Below, piece by piece: positions 1 to 6,594 of a stretch of DNA of 8,843 bases; position 1 is the stretch's first letter, and every line of letters starts with the position of its first letter. The stretch spans positions 1-8,843 of the forward strand of contig DZBC01000085.1 in NCBI GenBank assembly GCA_022729835.1, read 5' to 3'. The notes under the pieces are model-generated. The model saw only the letters and a list, made by a program, of their open reading frames with translations. It had not been told where the DNA came from and ran no database searches. The translations under genes were made by a program, and so were the position numbers. Source of the stretch: Sulfuricurvum sp. GTDB taxonomy: Bacteria > Campylobacterota > Campylobacteria > Campylobacterales > Sulfurimonadaceae.

Positions 1-384
1 TTTGCCCGATTTGACTTGGTTGACCTCTTCGGCGTCCTGACGCAGACTCTTAAACGGCCTGTCCGCGTAGTACAGACCCGCTGTAGCGCTCACACCATAC
101 AGCGGAGCCGTTTTATAGATGAGGCTACCGCCGATACCAAACGCTTTATTGTTGGCATCCGTATCTTCTTTGGTATCCCACTGAAACCAGTTGGTGCGCA
201 GGCGTCCGTAGACCTCACCCTTTGAAAACGCTTCCGTGAACGTTGAAGCCGGAGCCGGCAAGAGGTTATAGCTTTCGTTCATGTTTGCTTTGAGGGTACG
301 CTTGGGCTTAGCCTCTTCAGCCAGAGCCACCGCGCCCAGCGCACAGATGAGCGCCGCGACGGCGCTGATTTTTACCATTGTCAT
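1..384 (-). CDS. Opr/OprD-type outer-membrane porin, N-terminal part (runs off the left edge)
   Basis: This partial gene is open from its ATG at 384 to the window edge (128 codons). The product starts with a signal peptide (MTMVKISAVAALICALGAVALA, then EEAK), followed by a mature start containing FTEAFSKGEVYGRLRTN and a GIGGSLIYKTAPLYGVSA stretch. That pattern is characteristic of the Opr/OprD-like porins of Campylobacterota, beta-barrel channels for small anions and organic acids. The start at 384 is favoured because AAGGAG lies 5 bases upstream; a second in-frame ATG at 378 is possible but sits farther from it. The gene begins 22 bases after the soxB stop with no visible terminator, so it is probably the last known member of the sox transcript. 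A role in thiosulfate entry or sulfate exit is inferred only from this position. Family assignment is fairly secure; the substrate is not. Confidence 0.75.
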   Translation of the reverse strand, partial: MTMVKISAVAALICALGAVALAEEAKPKRTLKANMNESYNLLPAPASTFTEAFSKGEVYGRLRTNWFQWDTKEDTDANNKAFGIGGSLIYKTAPLYGVSATAGLYYADRPFKSLRQDAEEVNQVKSGK

Positions 385-406
385 ATTCACTCCTTAAGTG
401 TTTAAA

Positions 407-2182
407 TTATGCTTTGCAGCTTTTAGCACCTACGCTCGGGCAGCCGCAATCATAGTCGAGAATGTGCACGTTACTCTCATTGCTCACCTCAACCACCTTC
501 TTGCGTTTGATATAGTCGCGTACCACGTCATAGACGGGGCGAATCTTCTTCTCTTGCAGGTTGGCACCCGCGCTTTGCAGGTTACCGCCCCACGAAGAAA
601 CCACATAAGTCTTCTTAGGGTCAAGCAATTTACCGCCGACCATAAGCTTGCTAATACGCTTACCCGGTGCATTGCTGACGGATATATCATAGCTAACGCC
701 ACCTAAACGACTCATATCACCGCCTTGCTGATAGAGCGGATTGTCGTTGAAAACATTGTCCGCAATATCCTCAAGCAACTTGGCGATATGATCGCCTTTA
801 AGCTCGAAGGTGTAGACGTTAGGGTAGGTCACGCCGCACATCTCATAGACATTGTCCATCAAGATATCATCTCCGGGCAGTACCGTGGTGCCCCAGCGAT
901 AGCCGGGGGTAAAGCTGATATCGCACTTCATCTCATCCATCACCGCATCGTTGATGAGCTGATCAAACGTCGAGAAGAAAGTGTCGCGCTTGTAGAGCAG
1001 CCCCTTCGTTTTGCCCAGCACTTCGTTCATCTCTTTATCAAACGGTGCGTAAAGTTCATTTACCAGCTTAACCCCGGCAGGATCGGCGGGGATAATGTTG
1101 GAAGCGACGGGAATGAGTTTGTACTCATAGCCATGCACTTTGCCGCCGCGTGCATCAATATCCAGACGCCCGACGTATTTACCGTGGCTACCTGCGATCA
1201 TAATCGCACAACCGTTGATCACGATGGGTTTGGGCGAAGGGTCATGCGTGTGGCCGCTGAGGATAAAGTCGATACCGTTTACCTTTTTGGCCACCTCCTG
1301 ATCGACGCTAAAGCCGTCATGCGAAAGCACCACGACACAATCCACCTTGTGCTCACTTCTAAGCTCATCAACATACGCTTGAAGTGTATCGGTACGCAGA
1401 CCGAAGCTCCACCCTTGCGTGAACTCCTTGGGGTTCGCCGTAGAGGTGAAGGGGAAGGACTGGCCGATGATACCGATCTTGGCGCCGCCGCGCTCTTCGA
1501 TGGTGTAAGGCTCAAAAATCAGCTCTTCATACTCCTCCGCAAACGGATCGTCGCCGACCACATTTTGGGAGATGAACTTACCCTCAAGCATCCCGATAAG
1601 CTCTTTGACGCGCTCTTTGCCATAGGTGAACTCCCAGTGACCGACCATCACGTCGATGCCAAGGTAGTTTTGCGCCTTCACAATCGCTTCGCCGCGTGTT
1701 TTGAGCGCCACACCCGTACCTTGCCATGTGTCGCCTGAGTCGAGAAAGAGCACCTTCTCAGCCCCACGACTCTTCTTGATCTGATCGACCAGTGTTTTCA
1801 TGTGCGCGACGCCGCCCATTTTGCCAAACTTGTGCGCCAGCGCTTCAAAATCCATATGGGTATCGAAGTAGGCATCAAGCGAGCTTGGCTCAAGACCATA
1901 ATACTTAGCAAATGCCTCTCCACACAAAAAGCCCGGCGTACCGTTGAGCTCGGGCGCCGAGATCAACGTCGAAGGCTCACGCCAGTACATCGGCTTGATG
2001 TGAGCATGCATGTCGCAAATGTGCAGCAGCGTCACATTGCCCGTCGCTTTGAAGTCGTAGAGATCCTTCAAGGTGATGTCGGCAGGATTTTTGCTGCTGA
2101 TCGTGGTGGCAAAGCCATTGCTCACGCTCACCAGCCCCAGCGCTGCCGCGAGGTGGAGAAAGTCTCTTCTTGATACGTCCAT
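407..2182 (-). CDS. soxB: SoxB, thiosulfohydrolase of the Sox thiosulfate-oxidation system
   Basis: SoxB is a dimanganese hydrolase of the 5'-nucleotidase/metallophosphatase superfamily. It acts in the periplasm, releasing sulfate from the thiosulfonate group carried on SoxY. The 591-residue product is of normal length. It starts with a Tat-type signal (SRRDFL at 4-9, then a hydrophobic stretch to about residue 25). Metal-site motifs appear in the expected order: CDMHAH (D57, H59, H61), DSGDTWQG (D151), GHWEFTYG (H182, the SoxB variant of the nucleotidase GNHE motif), LSHDG (H288) and SGHTHDP (H311, H313). The C-terminal half matches the nucleotidase substrate-binding domain. The ATG at 2182 follows GGAGG by 5 bases and lies 9 bases after the soxA stop. 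The last 19 residues contain three cysteines (CGCPSVGAKSC), a feature I cannot explain. Confidence 0.96.
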   Translation of the reverse strand: MDVSRRDFLHLAAALGLVSVSNGFATTISSKNPADITLKDLYDFKATGNVTLLHICDMHAHIKPMYWREPSTLISAPELNGTPGFLCGEAFAKYYGLEPSSLDAYFDTHMDFEALAHKFGKMGGVAHMKTLVDQIKKSRGAEKVLFLDSGDTWQGTGVALKTRGEAIVKAQNYLGIDVMVGHWEFTYGKERVKELIGMLEGKFISQNVVGDDPFAEEYEELIFEPYTIEERGGAKIGIIGQSFPFTSTANPKEFTQGWSFGLRTDTLQAYVDELRSEHKVDCVVVLSHDGFSVDQEVAKKVNGIDFILSGHTHDPSPKPIVINGCAIMIAGSHGKYVGRLDIDARGGKVHGYEYKLIPVASNIIPADPAGVKLVNELYAPFDKEMNEVLGKTKGLLYKRDTFFSTFDQLINDAVMDEMKCDISFTPGYRWGTTVLPGDDILMDNVYEMCGVTYPNVYTFELKGDHIAKLLEDIADNVFNDNPLYQQGGDMSRLGGVSYDISVSNAPGKRISKLMVGGKLLDPKKTYVVSSWGGNLQSAGANLQEKKIRPVYDVVRDYIKRKKVVEVSNESNVHILDYDCGCPSVGAKSCKA

Positions 2183-2191
2183 AATGCCCTC

Positions 2192-2956
2192 CTATCGCTT
2201 CAGACCGGGAATGGCGATCTCTTTACCTTTGGCCACATGGGTCACATAGACTTCAAGGGCGTTCATCTCGGGTGAACCCATCGGAATGACCGCGAGCAGC
2301 GCATTTTCCATACAGCCTTGAAAACGCTTTTGCAGCGTGGTCAGGTTGGATTTGGTCATACGGTACGCGGGCCATGTCGCCGCCGCTTTATTGGCTTCGC
2401 TGCCCAGATCAGGCAGGGGCTGCGTGCGCAGGATCGATCCGATCACCGCAGGCGCGTGGCAGCTCATACACGAAAGGCCGCGTCCGCCGCGCTGCTGGTT
2501 AAAGACCACATCACCCAAAGCGTAGGCTTTTTTCATGTGTTCATTGGCATTGATGTCGATGCTCACAGGCAGACCGTTAGAGAGCGATTTGACATACGCG
2601 CCCATCGCCGCCATCTCTTTGCTTTTGAGTGCGAGCGGCTTTTTGCCCGCCTCCGCCATCGCGCCTTGAAGCACCTGCTCTTGGCTCGCTACCATGCCAA
2701 GTTTCTCGATATAACGCGGAAAGCCCGAGAGGTACACCGCCAGCTCTTCCGCTTTGACACCCAGAAATTTAGCGAGCGCCTCCTCAGAGCCGATATTGGC
2801 TTCAAAAAGCTCGCCGCCCCAGGCGATATCCATATCCGCCGGATTGTGCTCCAGCATCTCCTCATACATGGCGCGGTCCGCGTCGCTCATCGCAAACTGA
2901 TCGCCGCCGAAGGCCAAAACACCCAGCAGCGCACTTGCCAAAATGATCTTTTTCAT
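2192..2956 (-). CDS. soxA: SoxA, L-cysteine S-thiosulfotransferase c-type cytochrome subunit (monohaem form)
   Basis: SoxA pairs with SoxX to couple thiosulfate oxidatively to the cysteine of SoxY in the periplasm. The 254-residue product has a short Sec signal (MKKIILASALLGVLAFG). The only haem motif is CMSCH (C163, C166, H167). The catalytic haem-ligating cysteine, known as a persulfide in characterised SoxA, is expected at C215 in RFQGCMENAL. There is no cysteine in the first 162 residues, so the N-terminal haem of the dihaem SoxA type (Paracoccus, Rhodovulum) is absent and this is the monohaem type. The ATG at 2956 follows the soxZ stop by 3 bases, and its AAAGG ribosome site lies inside the end of soxZ, which suggests translational coupling. 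Confidence 0.95.
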   Translation of the reverse strand: MKKIILASALLGVLAFGGDQFAMSDADRAMYEEMLEHNPADMDIAWGGELFEANIGSEEALAKFLGVKAEELAVYLSGFPRYIEKLGMVASQEQVLQGAMAEAGKKPLALKSKEMAAMGAYVKSLSNGLPVSIDINANEHMKKAYALGDVVFNQQRGGRGLSCMSCHAPAVIGSILRTQPLPDLGSEANKAAATWPAYRMTKSNLTTLQKRFQGCMENALLAVIPMGSPEMNALEVYVTHVAKGKEIAIPGLKR

Positions 2957-2959
2957 TGT

Positions 2960-3292
2960 TTAAGCCTTTGGCGTAATCTTGGTGCCGTTCTCATTGGCTT
3001 CACCTTTGGTATCGGTGAATGCGACCTTGATCTCACCCGCTTCACTCACTTTGTAGCTGATGGTGTAGACCGGATTGGTCGAGAGCGACTCCCATGATTT
3101 GATGGTCGTAAAGGGAGTTCCGTTGAAGCTGAACTTCACGTCGTTGATGTAGTGCGCCGGGATCAGCTTGCCGCTCTCCTTGTCTTTGCGCAGACCGGTT
3201 TCCATTGGGTGCATCACCATCAGGCTCACTTCGACGACGTCACCGACTTTGTATGTTTTTGGTTTGATTTTGACCAGAGATTTTGTTGCCAT
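2960..3292 (-). CDS. soxZ: SoxZ, sulfur-carrier partner of SoxY
   Basis: SoxZ forms the SoxYZ heterodimer that carries sulfur intermediates through the Sox cycle. The 110-residue product has the family hallmark HPMETGLRKD (28-37) followed by IPAHYI (44-49), a single immunoglobulin-like beta-sandwich. It has no signal peptide and no cysteine, as expected for a protein exported bound to Tat-targeted SoxY. The ATG at 3292 follows AAAGGA by about 7 bases. It is separated from soxY by 51 bases, the widest gap in the operon. In the transcript this gap is a purine-rich stretch that may enhance SoxZ translation; it also holds a TTACATGTAA palindrome. Confidence 0.96.
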   Translation of the reverse strand: MATKSLVKIKPKTYKVGDVVEVSLMVMHPMETGLRKDKESGKLIPAHYINDVKFSFNGTPFTTIKSWESLSTNPVYTISYKVSEAGEIKVAFTDTKGEANENGTKITPKA

Positions 3293-3325
3293 CTTATTTT
3301 CCTTTATTTTCTTTTTTTCTTAGGG

Positions 3326-3335
3326 TTACATGTAA
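3326..3335. repeat. TTACATGTAA palindrome in the soxY-soxZ gap
   Basis: This 10-bp palindrome, followed by GGC, is identical over 13 bases to the right end of the palindrome at 6567-6592. It sits in the widest intergenic gap of the sox operon. It is too short to form a hairpin by itself. A shared regulator site or chance are both open. Confidence 0.4.
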
Positions 3336-3343
3336 GGCCAAAA

Positions 3344-3811
3344 TCAGCCGCAGCCGCCGATGGTTACTTTGACGTTTTGTGCCGCGCTCAAGAACTCACC
3401 TTTGCTGGTCACGACCAGCGCCATCACATCCTGAGAGCTTCCGAGTTTTACGCGGGTAGAGAAGCTGGCCGTGCCGTTAGCAGGGGTCAGCATGACGTCC
3501 GCGCAGCGCACGTTGGAGTTTTTGGTAGCGAAGATGTGAATCGCTTTGACGTGATCCTCTGCGCTCATCGGAGAGTCAACGGTGACGCTTACGGGAACGA
3601 CCGCGCCGTTTTCGGCGATTTCGGGAGCCTTGAGTTGCACTTTGTCAGAAGCGCTCACGCTCTTGCCGCCGGTGATCGCCTTGATGGCGGTGTCGAGATC
3701 CATTGCGTTTGGCCCTTTGGGCGCCTCTGCCGAAAAAGCCAGTGAAGGGCTTACCACCGCCGCAGCGGCACCGGTCATCATGATTCCTTTAAGAAACGAT
3801 CTTCTTTGCAT
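3344..3811 (-). CDS. soxY: SoxY, covalent sulfur carrier protein
   Basis: SoxY carries the thiosulfate-derived sulfur on a C-terminal cysteine that swings between SoxXA, SoxB and, where present, SoxCD. The 155-residue product begins with a clear Tat signal (RRSFLK at 3-8, hydrophobic core to about 27, cleavage near AFSAEA). It ends in VTIGGCG, the swinging-arm motif with the carrier cysteine at C154. The classical arm is GGCGG, so this copy is one glycine shorter. A second cysteine lies at C103. The ATG at 3811 has GGAG 7 bases upstream and follows the soxX stop by 11 bases. The Tat signal would also carry SoxZ across the membrane. Confidence 0.95.
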   Translation of the reverse strand: MQRRSFLKGIMMTGAAAAVVSPSLAFSAEAPKGPNAMDLDTAIKAITGGKSVSASDKVQLKAPEIAENGAVVPVSVTVDSPMSAEDHVKAIHIFATKNSNVRCADVMLTPANGTASFSTRVKLGSSQDVMALVVTSKGEFLSAAQNVKVTIGGCG

Positions 3812-3822
3812 TGTTGTTCTCC

Positions 3823-4353
3823 TTATTTTTTGATAGATACGACATACGAAGCGATGTCGCAGATTTCGCGCTCGTTAAAGAGCCCGGTGGTTAGATTGAT
3901 GGTCATGTGCGTCTTTGCATTGTCGATACGCGCATCGGCGATCTTTTGATAGACGAACTCATGATTGCGTGTACCGGTTTTGATGAAAAAATCGTGGTAG
4001 TTGCTCAGGTCAGGCCCGATGTTGCCGCCGCCTTTGGCTTTTTCAATGTTGTGACAGGCGACACAGTTGCCGTACTGCTTGAAGCTGCCGTCGGCAAGCT
4101 TTTTGCTCAGCCCTTTTGGTGCATCCTCTTTGGCACTCTCTCCGTTGAGATTGTGGAAAATATAGGCACCGCGCGCAACCGCATCGGCATCGCTCGAGAT
4201 ACAGCCCTCAGGCATCTTGTAGACTTTGGCCGGCCCCGTCAGATCTTTTTTGATAATCTCCGACGCATTGGGCACTTCGACAGCGCTGCGCAGATCCGCA
4301 GCACTTACCAGCGTCATCCCAAGCGCCACCGTCATCATCAATGACTTCCTCAT
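3823..4353 (-). CDS. soxX: SoxX, c-type cytochrome subunit of the SoxXA complex
   Basis: SoxX accepts the electrons released when SoxXA joins thiosulfate to SoxY and passes them toward the respiratory chain. The 176-residue product has a short Sec signal (MRKSLMMTVALGMTLVSA). The single haem motif is CVACH (C97, C100, H101), followed by GGGNIGPDLS. The distal haem ligand is probably M150 in AKTHMTIN. C51 and C165 lie outside the haem site and could form a structural disulfide. The ATG at 4353 is preceded by a very strong Shine-Dalgarno (AAAGGAGGGTGA, about 7 bases upstream). As the first gene of soxXYZAB, it lies directly behind the intergenic region with phased direct repeats. Identity rests on sequence and on gene order together. 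Confidence 0.94.
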   Translation of the reverse strand: MRKSLMMTVALGMTLVSAADLRSAVEVPNASEIIKKDLTGPAKVYKMPEGCISSDADAVARGAYIFHNLNGESAKEDAPKGLSKKLADGSFKQYGNCVACHNIEKAKGGGNIGPDLSNYHDFFIKTGTRNHEFVYQKIADARIDNAKTHMTINLTTGLFNEREICDIASYVVSIKK

Positions 4354-4395
4354 GAATCACCCTCCTTTGATTGATGAGGGCATGGTAACGGTTGT

Positions 4396-4424
4396 GTGTA
4401 AAATTAGTGTAAAAATTCGTAAAA
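4396..4424 (-). promoter_or_regulatory. Three phased GTAAAA direct repeats upstream of soxX; candidate activator site
   Basis: On the plus strand GTAAAA occurs at 4398-4403, 4409-4414 and 4419-4424, with starts 11 and 10 bases apart. Two of the copies extend to identical GTGTAAAA (4396-4403 and 4407-4414). Direct repeats of one helical turn are typical of sites for OmpR/PhoB-class winged-helix regulators. Read toward soxX, a weak -10-like TACCAT (4387-4382) lies about 8 bases beyond the last repeat, with about 30 bases to the soxX start. This resembles promoters in which repeats replace a poor -35 element. The repeats are seen directly; regulation and promoter are inferred. Confidence 0.45.
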
Positions 4425-4461
4425 GAAGCAAAACAATCTAATCGTATCTTTCGTAGCCACA

Positions 4462-4470
4462 TGCTACACT
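4462..4470 (+). promoter_or_regulatory. Possible extended -10 for the double-protease gene
   Basis: TGCTACACT resembles an extended -10 (TGN followed by TACACT) and lies 30 bases before the ATG at 4501. No convincing -35 is seen 17 bases upstream. It overlaps a small inverted repeat, GTAGC (4453-4457) and GCTAC (4463-4467), which could be an operator half-site pair or chance. The gene's ribosome site is GAGG, about 7 bases before the start. Confidence 0.3.
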
Positions 4471-4500
4471 AACGCAACTCAAAGGCCACGAGGAATCATC

Positions 4501-6558
4501 ATGCGTGTGTTACTGTATCTCATCATCACAACCGTTGCTCTGTTTTCCCAAACGTTTACGACGTCGATCAATCATCAGCAAGTCGTCTATACCCTCTCGG
4601 ACACGCTTATAGCGCGCACGCAAGACCAAACCCAACCCTTTTCATTTCGCGCACTTCTGCGCGACCCCTCGCCGCTTCCGACCGATTACCGACCCAGACT
4701 CAACCGTATGGCTTCCAAAAAGACCAGAAGCGGCGTCAATCACTTCACCATCAACTATCTTCCCGCCGGCACTACTGATATCGGCGGCGAAACGTGCGTT
4801 GCTTTTCCGACACAAGCACAAGCGGTCTTCAACTATGCCGCGCAACTGTGGTCGGCCATGATCGAAACCAACGTTCCCATCATTATCGATGCCTGCTGGA
4901 CTGACTTGGGTGATCCCAATATTCTTGGCTATTCAGGTTCAAATGCGTTGCGCAATTTTGGAGCGGGCACTCCAGACACCTTTTATAACTACTCACTTGC
5001 CAACGCGCTCTCTGGAACCGATCTGCGACCCAGCAATGCCGACACCGCGATTACCTACAACAGCACCTTTAACTGGTACTACGGACTTGATGGTAACACG
5101 CCCAACGACCAGATGGATCTACTCACCGTCGTCATGCACGAGATGGCACATAGCCTCAACTTTAGCGGGTTTATGGATTACGGCACGGACGGCGGCTGGT
5201 GTAGTGCCGCCAATGCCGGTTGCTATCCAGACTATCCGGGCATCTGGGATCGTTTCGTTACCAACAGTAGCGGCACACCGCTGCTCAATACCCCCAACGA
5301 CTCTGCCGCTATGGGAACCCTACTGCTCTCAGGAAATCTCTATTTTGACGGTGCAAACGCCAAAGCCGCCAATGGCAGCAGCCGTGTCAAACTCTATGCT
5401 CCGGCCGTATGGGCACCCGGATCAAGCTACTCTCACCTTGATTATGATACATTCAACAACACACCCGATCAAATGATGGTCTATGCCGTCTCCGATGGCG
5501 AGGCAATCCATGATCCCGGCGATATCGTTCTAGGTATGCTCCAAGATATGGGCTGGACACTTGATGCTCCTATCGCCAGTTCATCTAGCAGTATCGCCGC
5601 GTCATCAAGCTCTTCTAGCTCGGTTATAACCTCAAGCTCTTCAAGTTCGGTGATTGCTTCTAGCTCGTCTAGCGCGGTGAGCAGTTCAAGCTCTTCAAGC
5701 AATCCCGCCAGCTCTTCGAGTTCAAGTTTTTCAAGCAGCAGTGTATCAGGCCTACTCACCTGCGCCAATGAACCGCTTTATAGCGCCTCTGTCGTTGATA
5801 GAATCATCAACGGAAGCAAAGTACCAGCACCTGATTCCAAATGGAAATCCATCGTTGCACTCCTAGGCACAGTCTACAATAACTCTTACGATAACCAATT
5901 CTGCGGCGGCACTCTGATAGACCCCTCTTGGGTTTTAACTGCCGCACACTGTATCTATGATGCAGGCTCAGTGACATTGCCCGCATCGCTTCGGATCGGA
6001 TCGCATGACTACAATTTAAGTACCATGAACACCGTACACACAGTCAAGCAAATCGTGATGCATCCATCCTATGATGATCCAAGCAAAAACAATGATATCG
6101 CCCTCATCGAGCTCAACACGCCCATCACCGATATCACCCCGATGACCCTCGCACGATCCAATCCCTTGACATCCGATACATGTACGATGGTAGCAGGATG
6201 GGGCAATATGTCGCAAAGCGGTGAATTATGGCCCGAAGATCTTATGGAAGTCGGTGTACCCCTTGTGAGCAGCCAAACATGCTCAAGTATCTATAGCACT
6301 ACGTCCAACATGATCTGTGCCGGCTATCTCAACGGCCAATACGACTCATGCCAAGGCGATAGCGGCGGGCCGCTTATCATCTCGGAAAACGGGGTGCTCA
6401 AGCAGGTCGGTATCGTCAGTTTTGGTACGGGCTGCGCCTTGGCGGGTTATCCCGGTGTCTACACCAAGGTGCAAAACTACATCGGATGGATTGAAAACTA
6501 TGTCGATCTTTCCAACCAATCCATCAACCCCTCGATTCTACTCTACCTACTCAACTGA
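4501..6558 (+). CDS. Secreted double protease: HExxH metalloprotease domain, poly-serine linker, trypsin-like S1 domain
   Basis: This 685-residue product begins with a Sec signal peptide (1 to about 17). Residues about 80-354 form a zinc-metalloprotease-like domain with HEMAH (H213, E214, H217). Its later SSYSHLD (H312) and DQMMVYA followed by LGMLQDMGW are typical of a family of bacterial secreted peptidases. Residues 360-414 are a poly-serine linker. Residues 435-666 are an S1 (trypsin) domain with R434|IINGS activation site, TAAHC (H483), NNDIAL (D532) and GDSGGP (S621). D615, six residues before S621, with the glycines of SFGTGC and YPGVY, predicts cleavage after Lys or Arg. The last ten residues, NPSILLYLLN, match the tail of the convergent gene. 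Both catalytic sites look intact. Substrate is unknown; degradation of external protein, defence or maturation of surface proteins are all possible. GAGG lies about 7 bases before the ATG. Confidence 0.88.
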   Translation: MRVLLYLIITTVALFSQTFTTSINHQQVVYTLSDTLIARTQDQTQPFSFRALLRDPSPLPTDYRPRLNRMASKKTRSGVNHFTINYLPAGTTDIGGETCVAFPTQAQAVFNYAAQLWSAMIETNVPIIIDACWTDLGDPNILGYSGSNALRNFGAGTPDTFYNYSLANALSGTDLRPSNADTAITYNSTFNWYYGLDGNTPNDQMDLLTVVMHEMAHSLNFSGFMDYGTDGGWCSAANAGCYPDYPGIWDRFVTNSSGTPLLNTPNDSAAMGTLLLSGNLYFDGANAKAANGSSRVKLYAPAVWAPGSSYSHLDYDTFNNTPDQMMVYAVSDGEAIHDPGDIVLGMLQDMGWTLDAPIASSSSSIAASSSSSSSVITSSSSSSVIASSSSSAVSSSSSSSNPASSSSSSFSSSSVSGLLTCANEPLYSASVVDRIINGSKVPAPDSKWKSIVALLGTVYNNSYDNQFCGGTLIDPSWVLTAAHCIYDAGSVTLPASLRIGSHDYNLSTMNTVHTVKQIVMHPSYDDPSKNNDIALIELNTPITDITPMTLARSNPLTSDTCTMVAGWGNMSQSGELWPEDLMEVGVPLVSSQTCSSIYSTTSNMICAGYLNGQYDSCQGDSGGPLIISENGVLKQVGIVSFGTGCALAGYPGVYTKVQNYIGWIENYVDLSNQSINPSILLYLLN
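5578..5742 (+). repeat. Poly-serine linker coding region
   Basis: This stretch encodes residues 360-414, almost entirely serine broken by short spacers such as IAA, VIT, VIA, AV and NPA. Serine codons of both families (TCN and AGY) are mixed, so it is conserved as a peptide and is not a simple DNA repeat. Such linkers are common in secreted multi-domain enzymes of aquatic bacteria and give a flexible, probably protease-resistant spacer. Confidence 0.85.
6526..6555 (+). other. Codons for the C-terminal tail NPSILLYLLN
   Basis: These are the last ten codons of the double-protease gene. The peptide matches the tail of the convergent beta-helix gene (NPALLIYLLH) at six of ten positions, with conservative changes at most others. 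The codons differ (for example CTA CTC TAC CTA CTC against TTG ATC TAT CTG CTT). It lies past the last helix of the S1 domain, so it is an added tag and not part of the trypsin fold. Confidence 0.6.
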
Positions 6559-6566
6559 CGCGCAAA

Positions 6567-6592
6567 CCTTACATGTAAGCTTACATGTAAGG
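6567..6592. repeat. Perfect 26-bp palindrome between convergent genes; possible bidirectional terminator
   Basis: The left half is CCTTACATGTAAG and the right half is CTTACATGTAAGG, together a perfect palindrome. It contains two copies of the 12-bp palindrome CTTACATGTAAG in tandem. It fills most of the 36 bases between the two stop codons. RNA from either strand could fold into an 11-bp stem with a 4-base loop. No T-run follows on the plus side and only three T on the minus side, so it would be a weak intrinsic terminator at best. A protein-binding site is the alternative. Confidence 0.55.
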
Positions 6593-6594
6593 CG

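Noticed and set aside
725..1738. Long plus-strand open frame (337 codons) opposite soxB
   Set aside because: It is antisense to a well-supported soxB over its whole length, has no ribosome site of note and no recognisable domain; it follows from soxB codon bias.
2318..3097. Plus-strand open frame (259 codons) across soxA and soxZ
   Set aside because: It spans two clear sox genes in antisense, is rich in Arg, His and Phe in a low-complexity manner, and has no family resemblance.
4208..4462. Minus-strand open frame overlapping the soxX start in another frame
   Set aside because: It crosses the sox promoter region and the soxX signal peptide out of frame; soxX has the strong ribosome site and haem motif.
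5578..5742. Serine-linker DNA considered as a tandem DNA repeat or CRISPR-like array
   Set aside because: There is no constant repeat unit or spacer length at the DNA level; the repetition is in amino acids and codons vary.
5481..5768. Minus-strand open frame rich in Leu-Glu repeats, looking like a coiled coil
   Set aside because: It is the complement of the poly-serine linker; the LEE-type repeat is simply the antisense reading of mixed serine codons.
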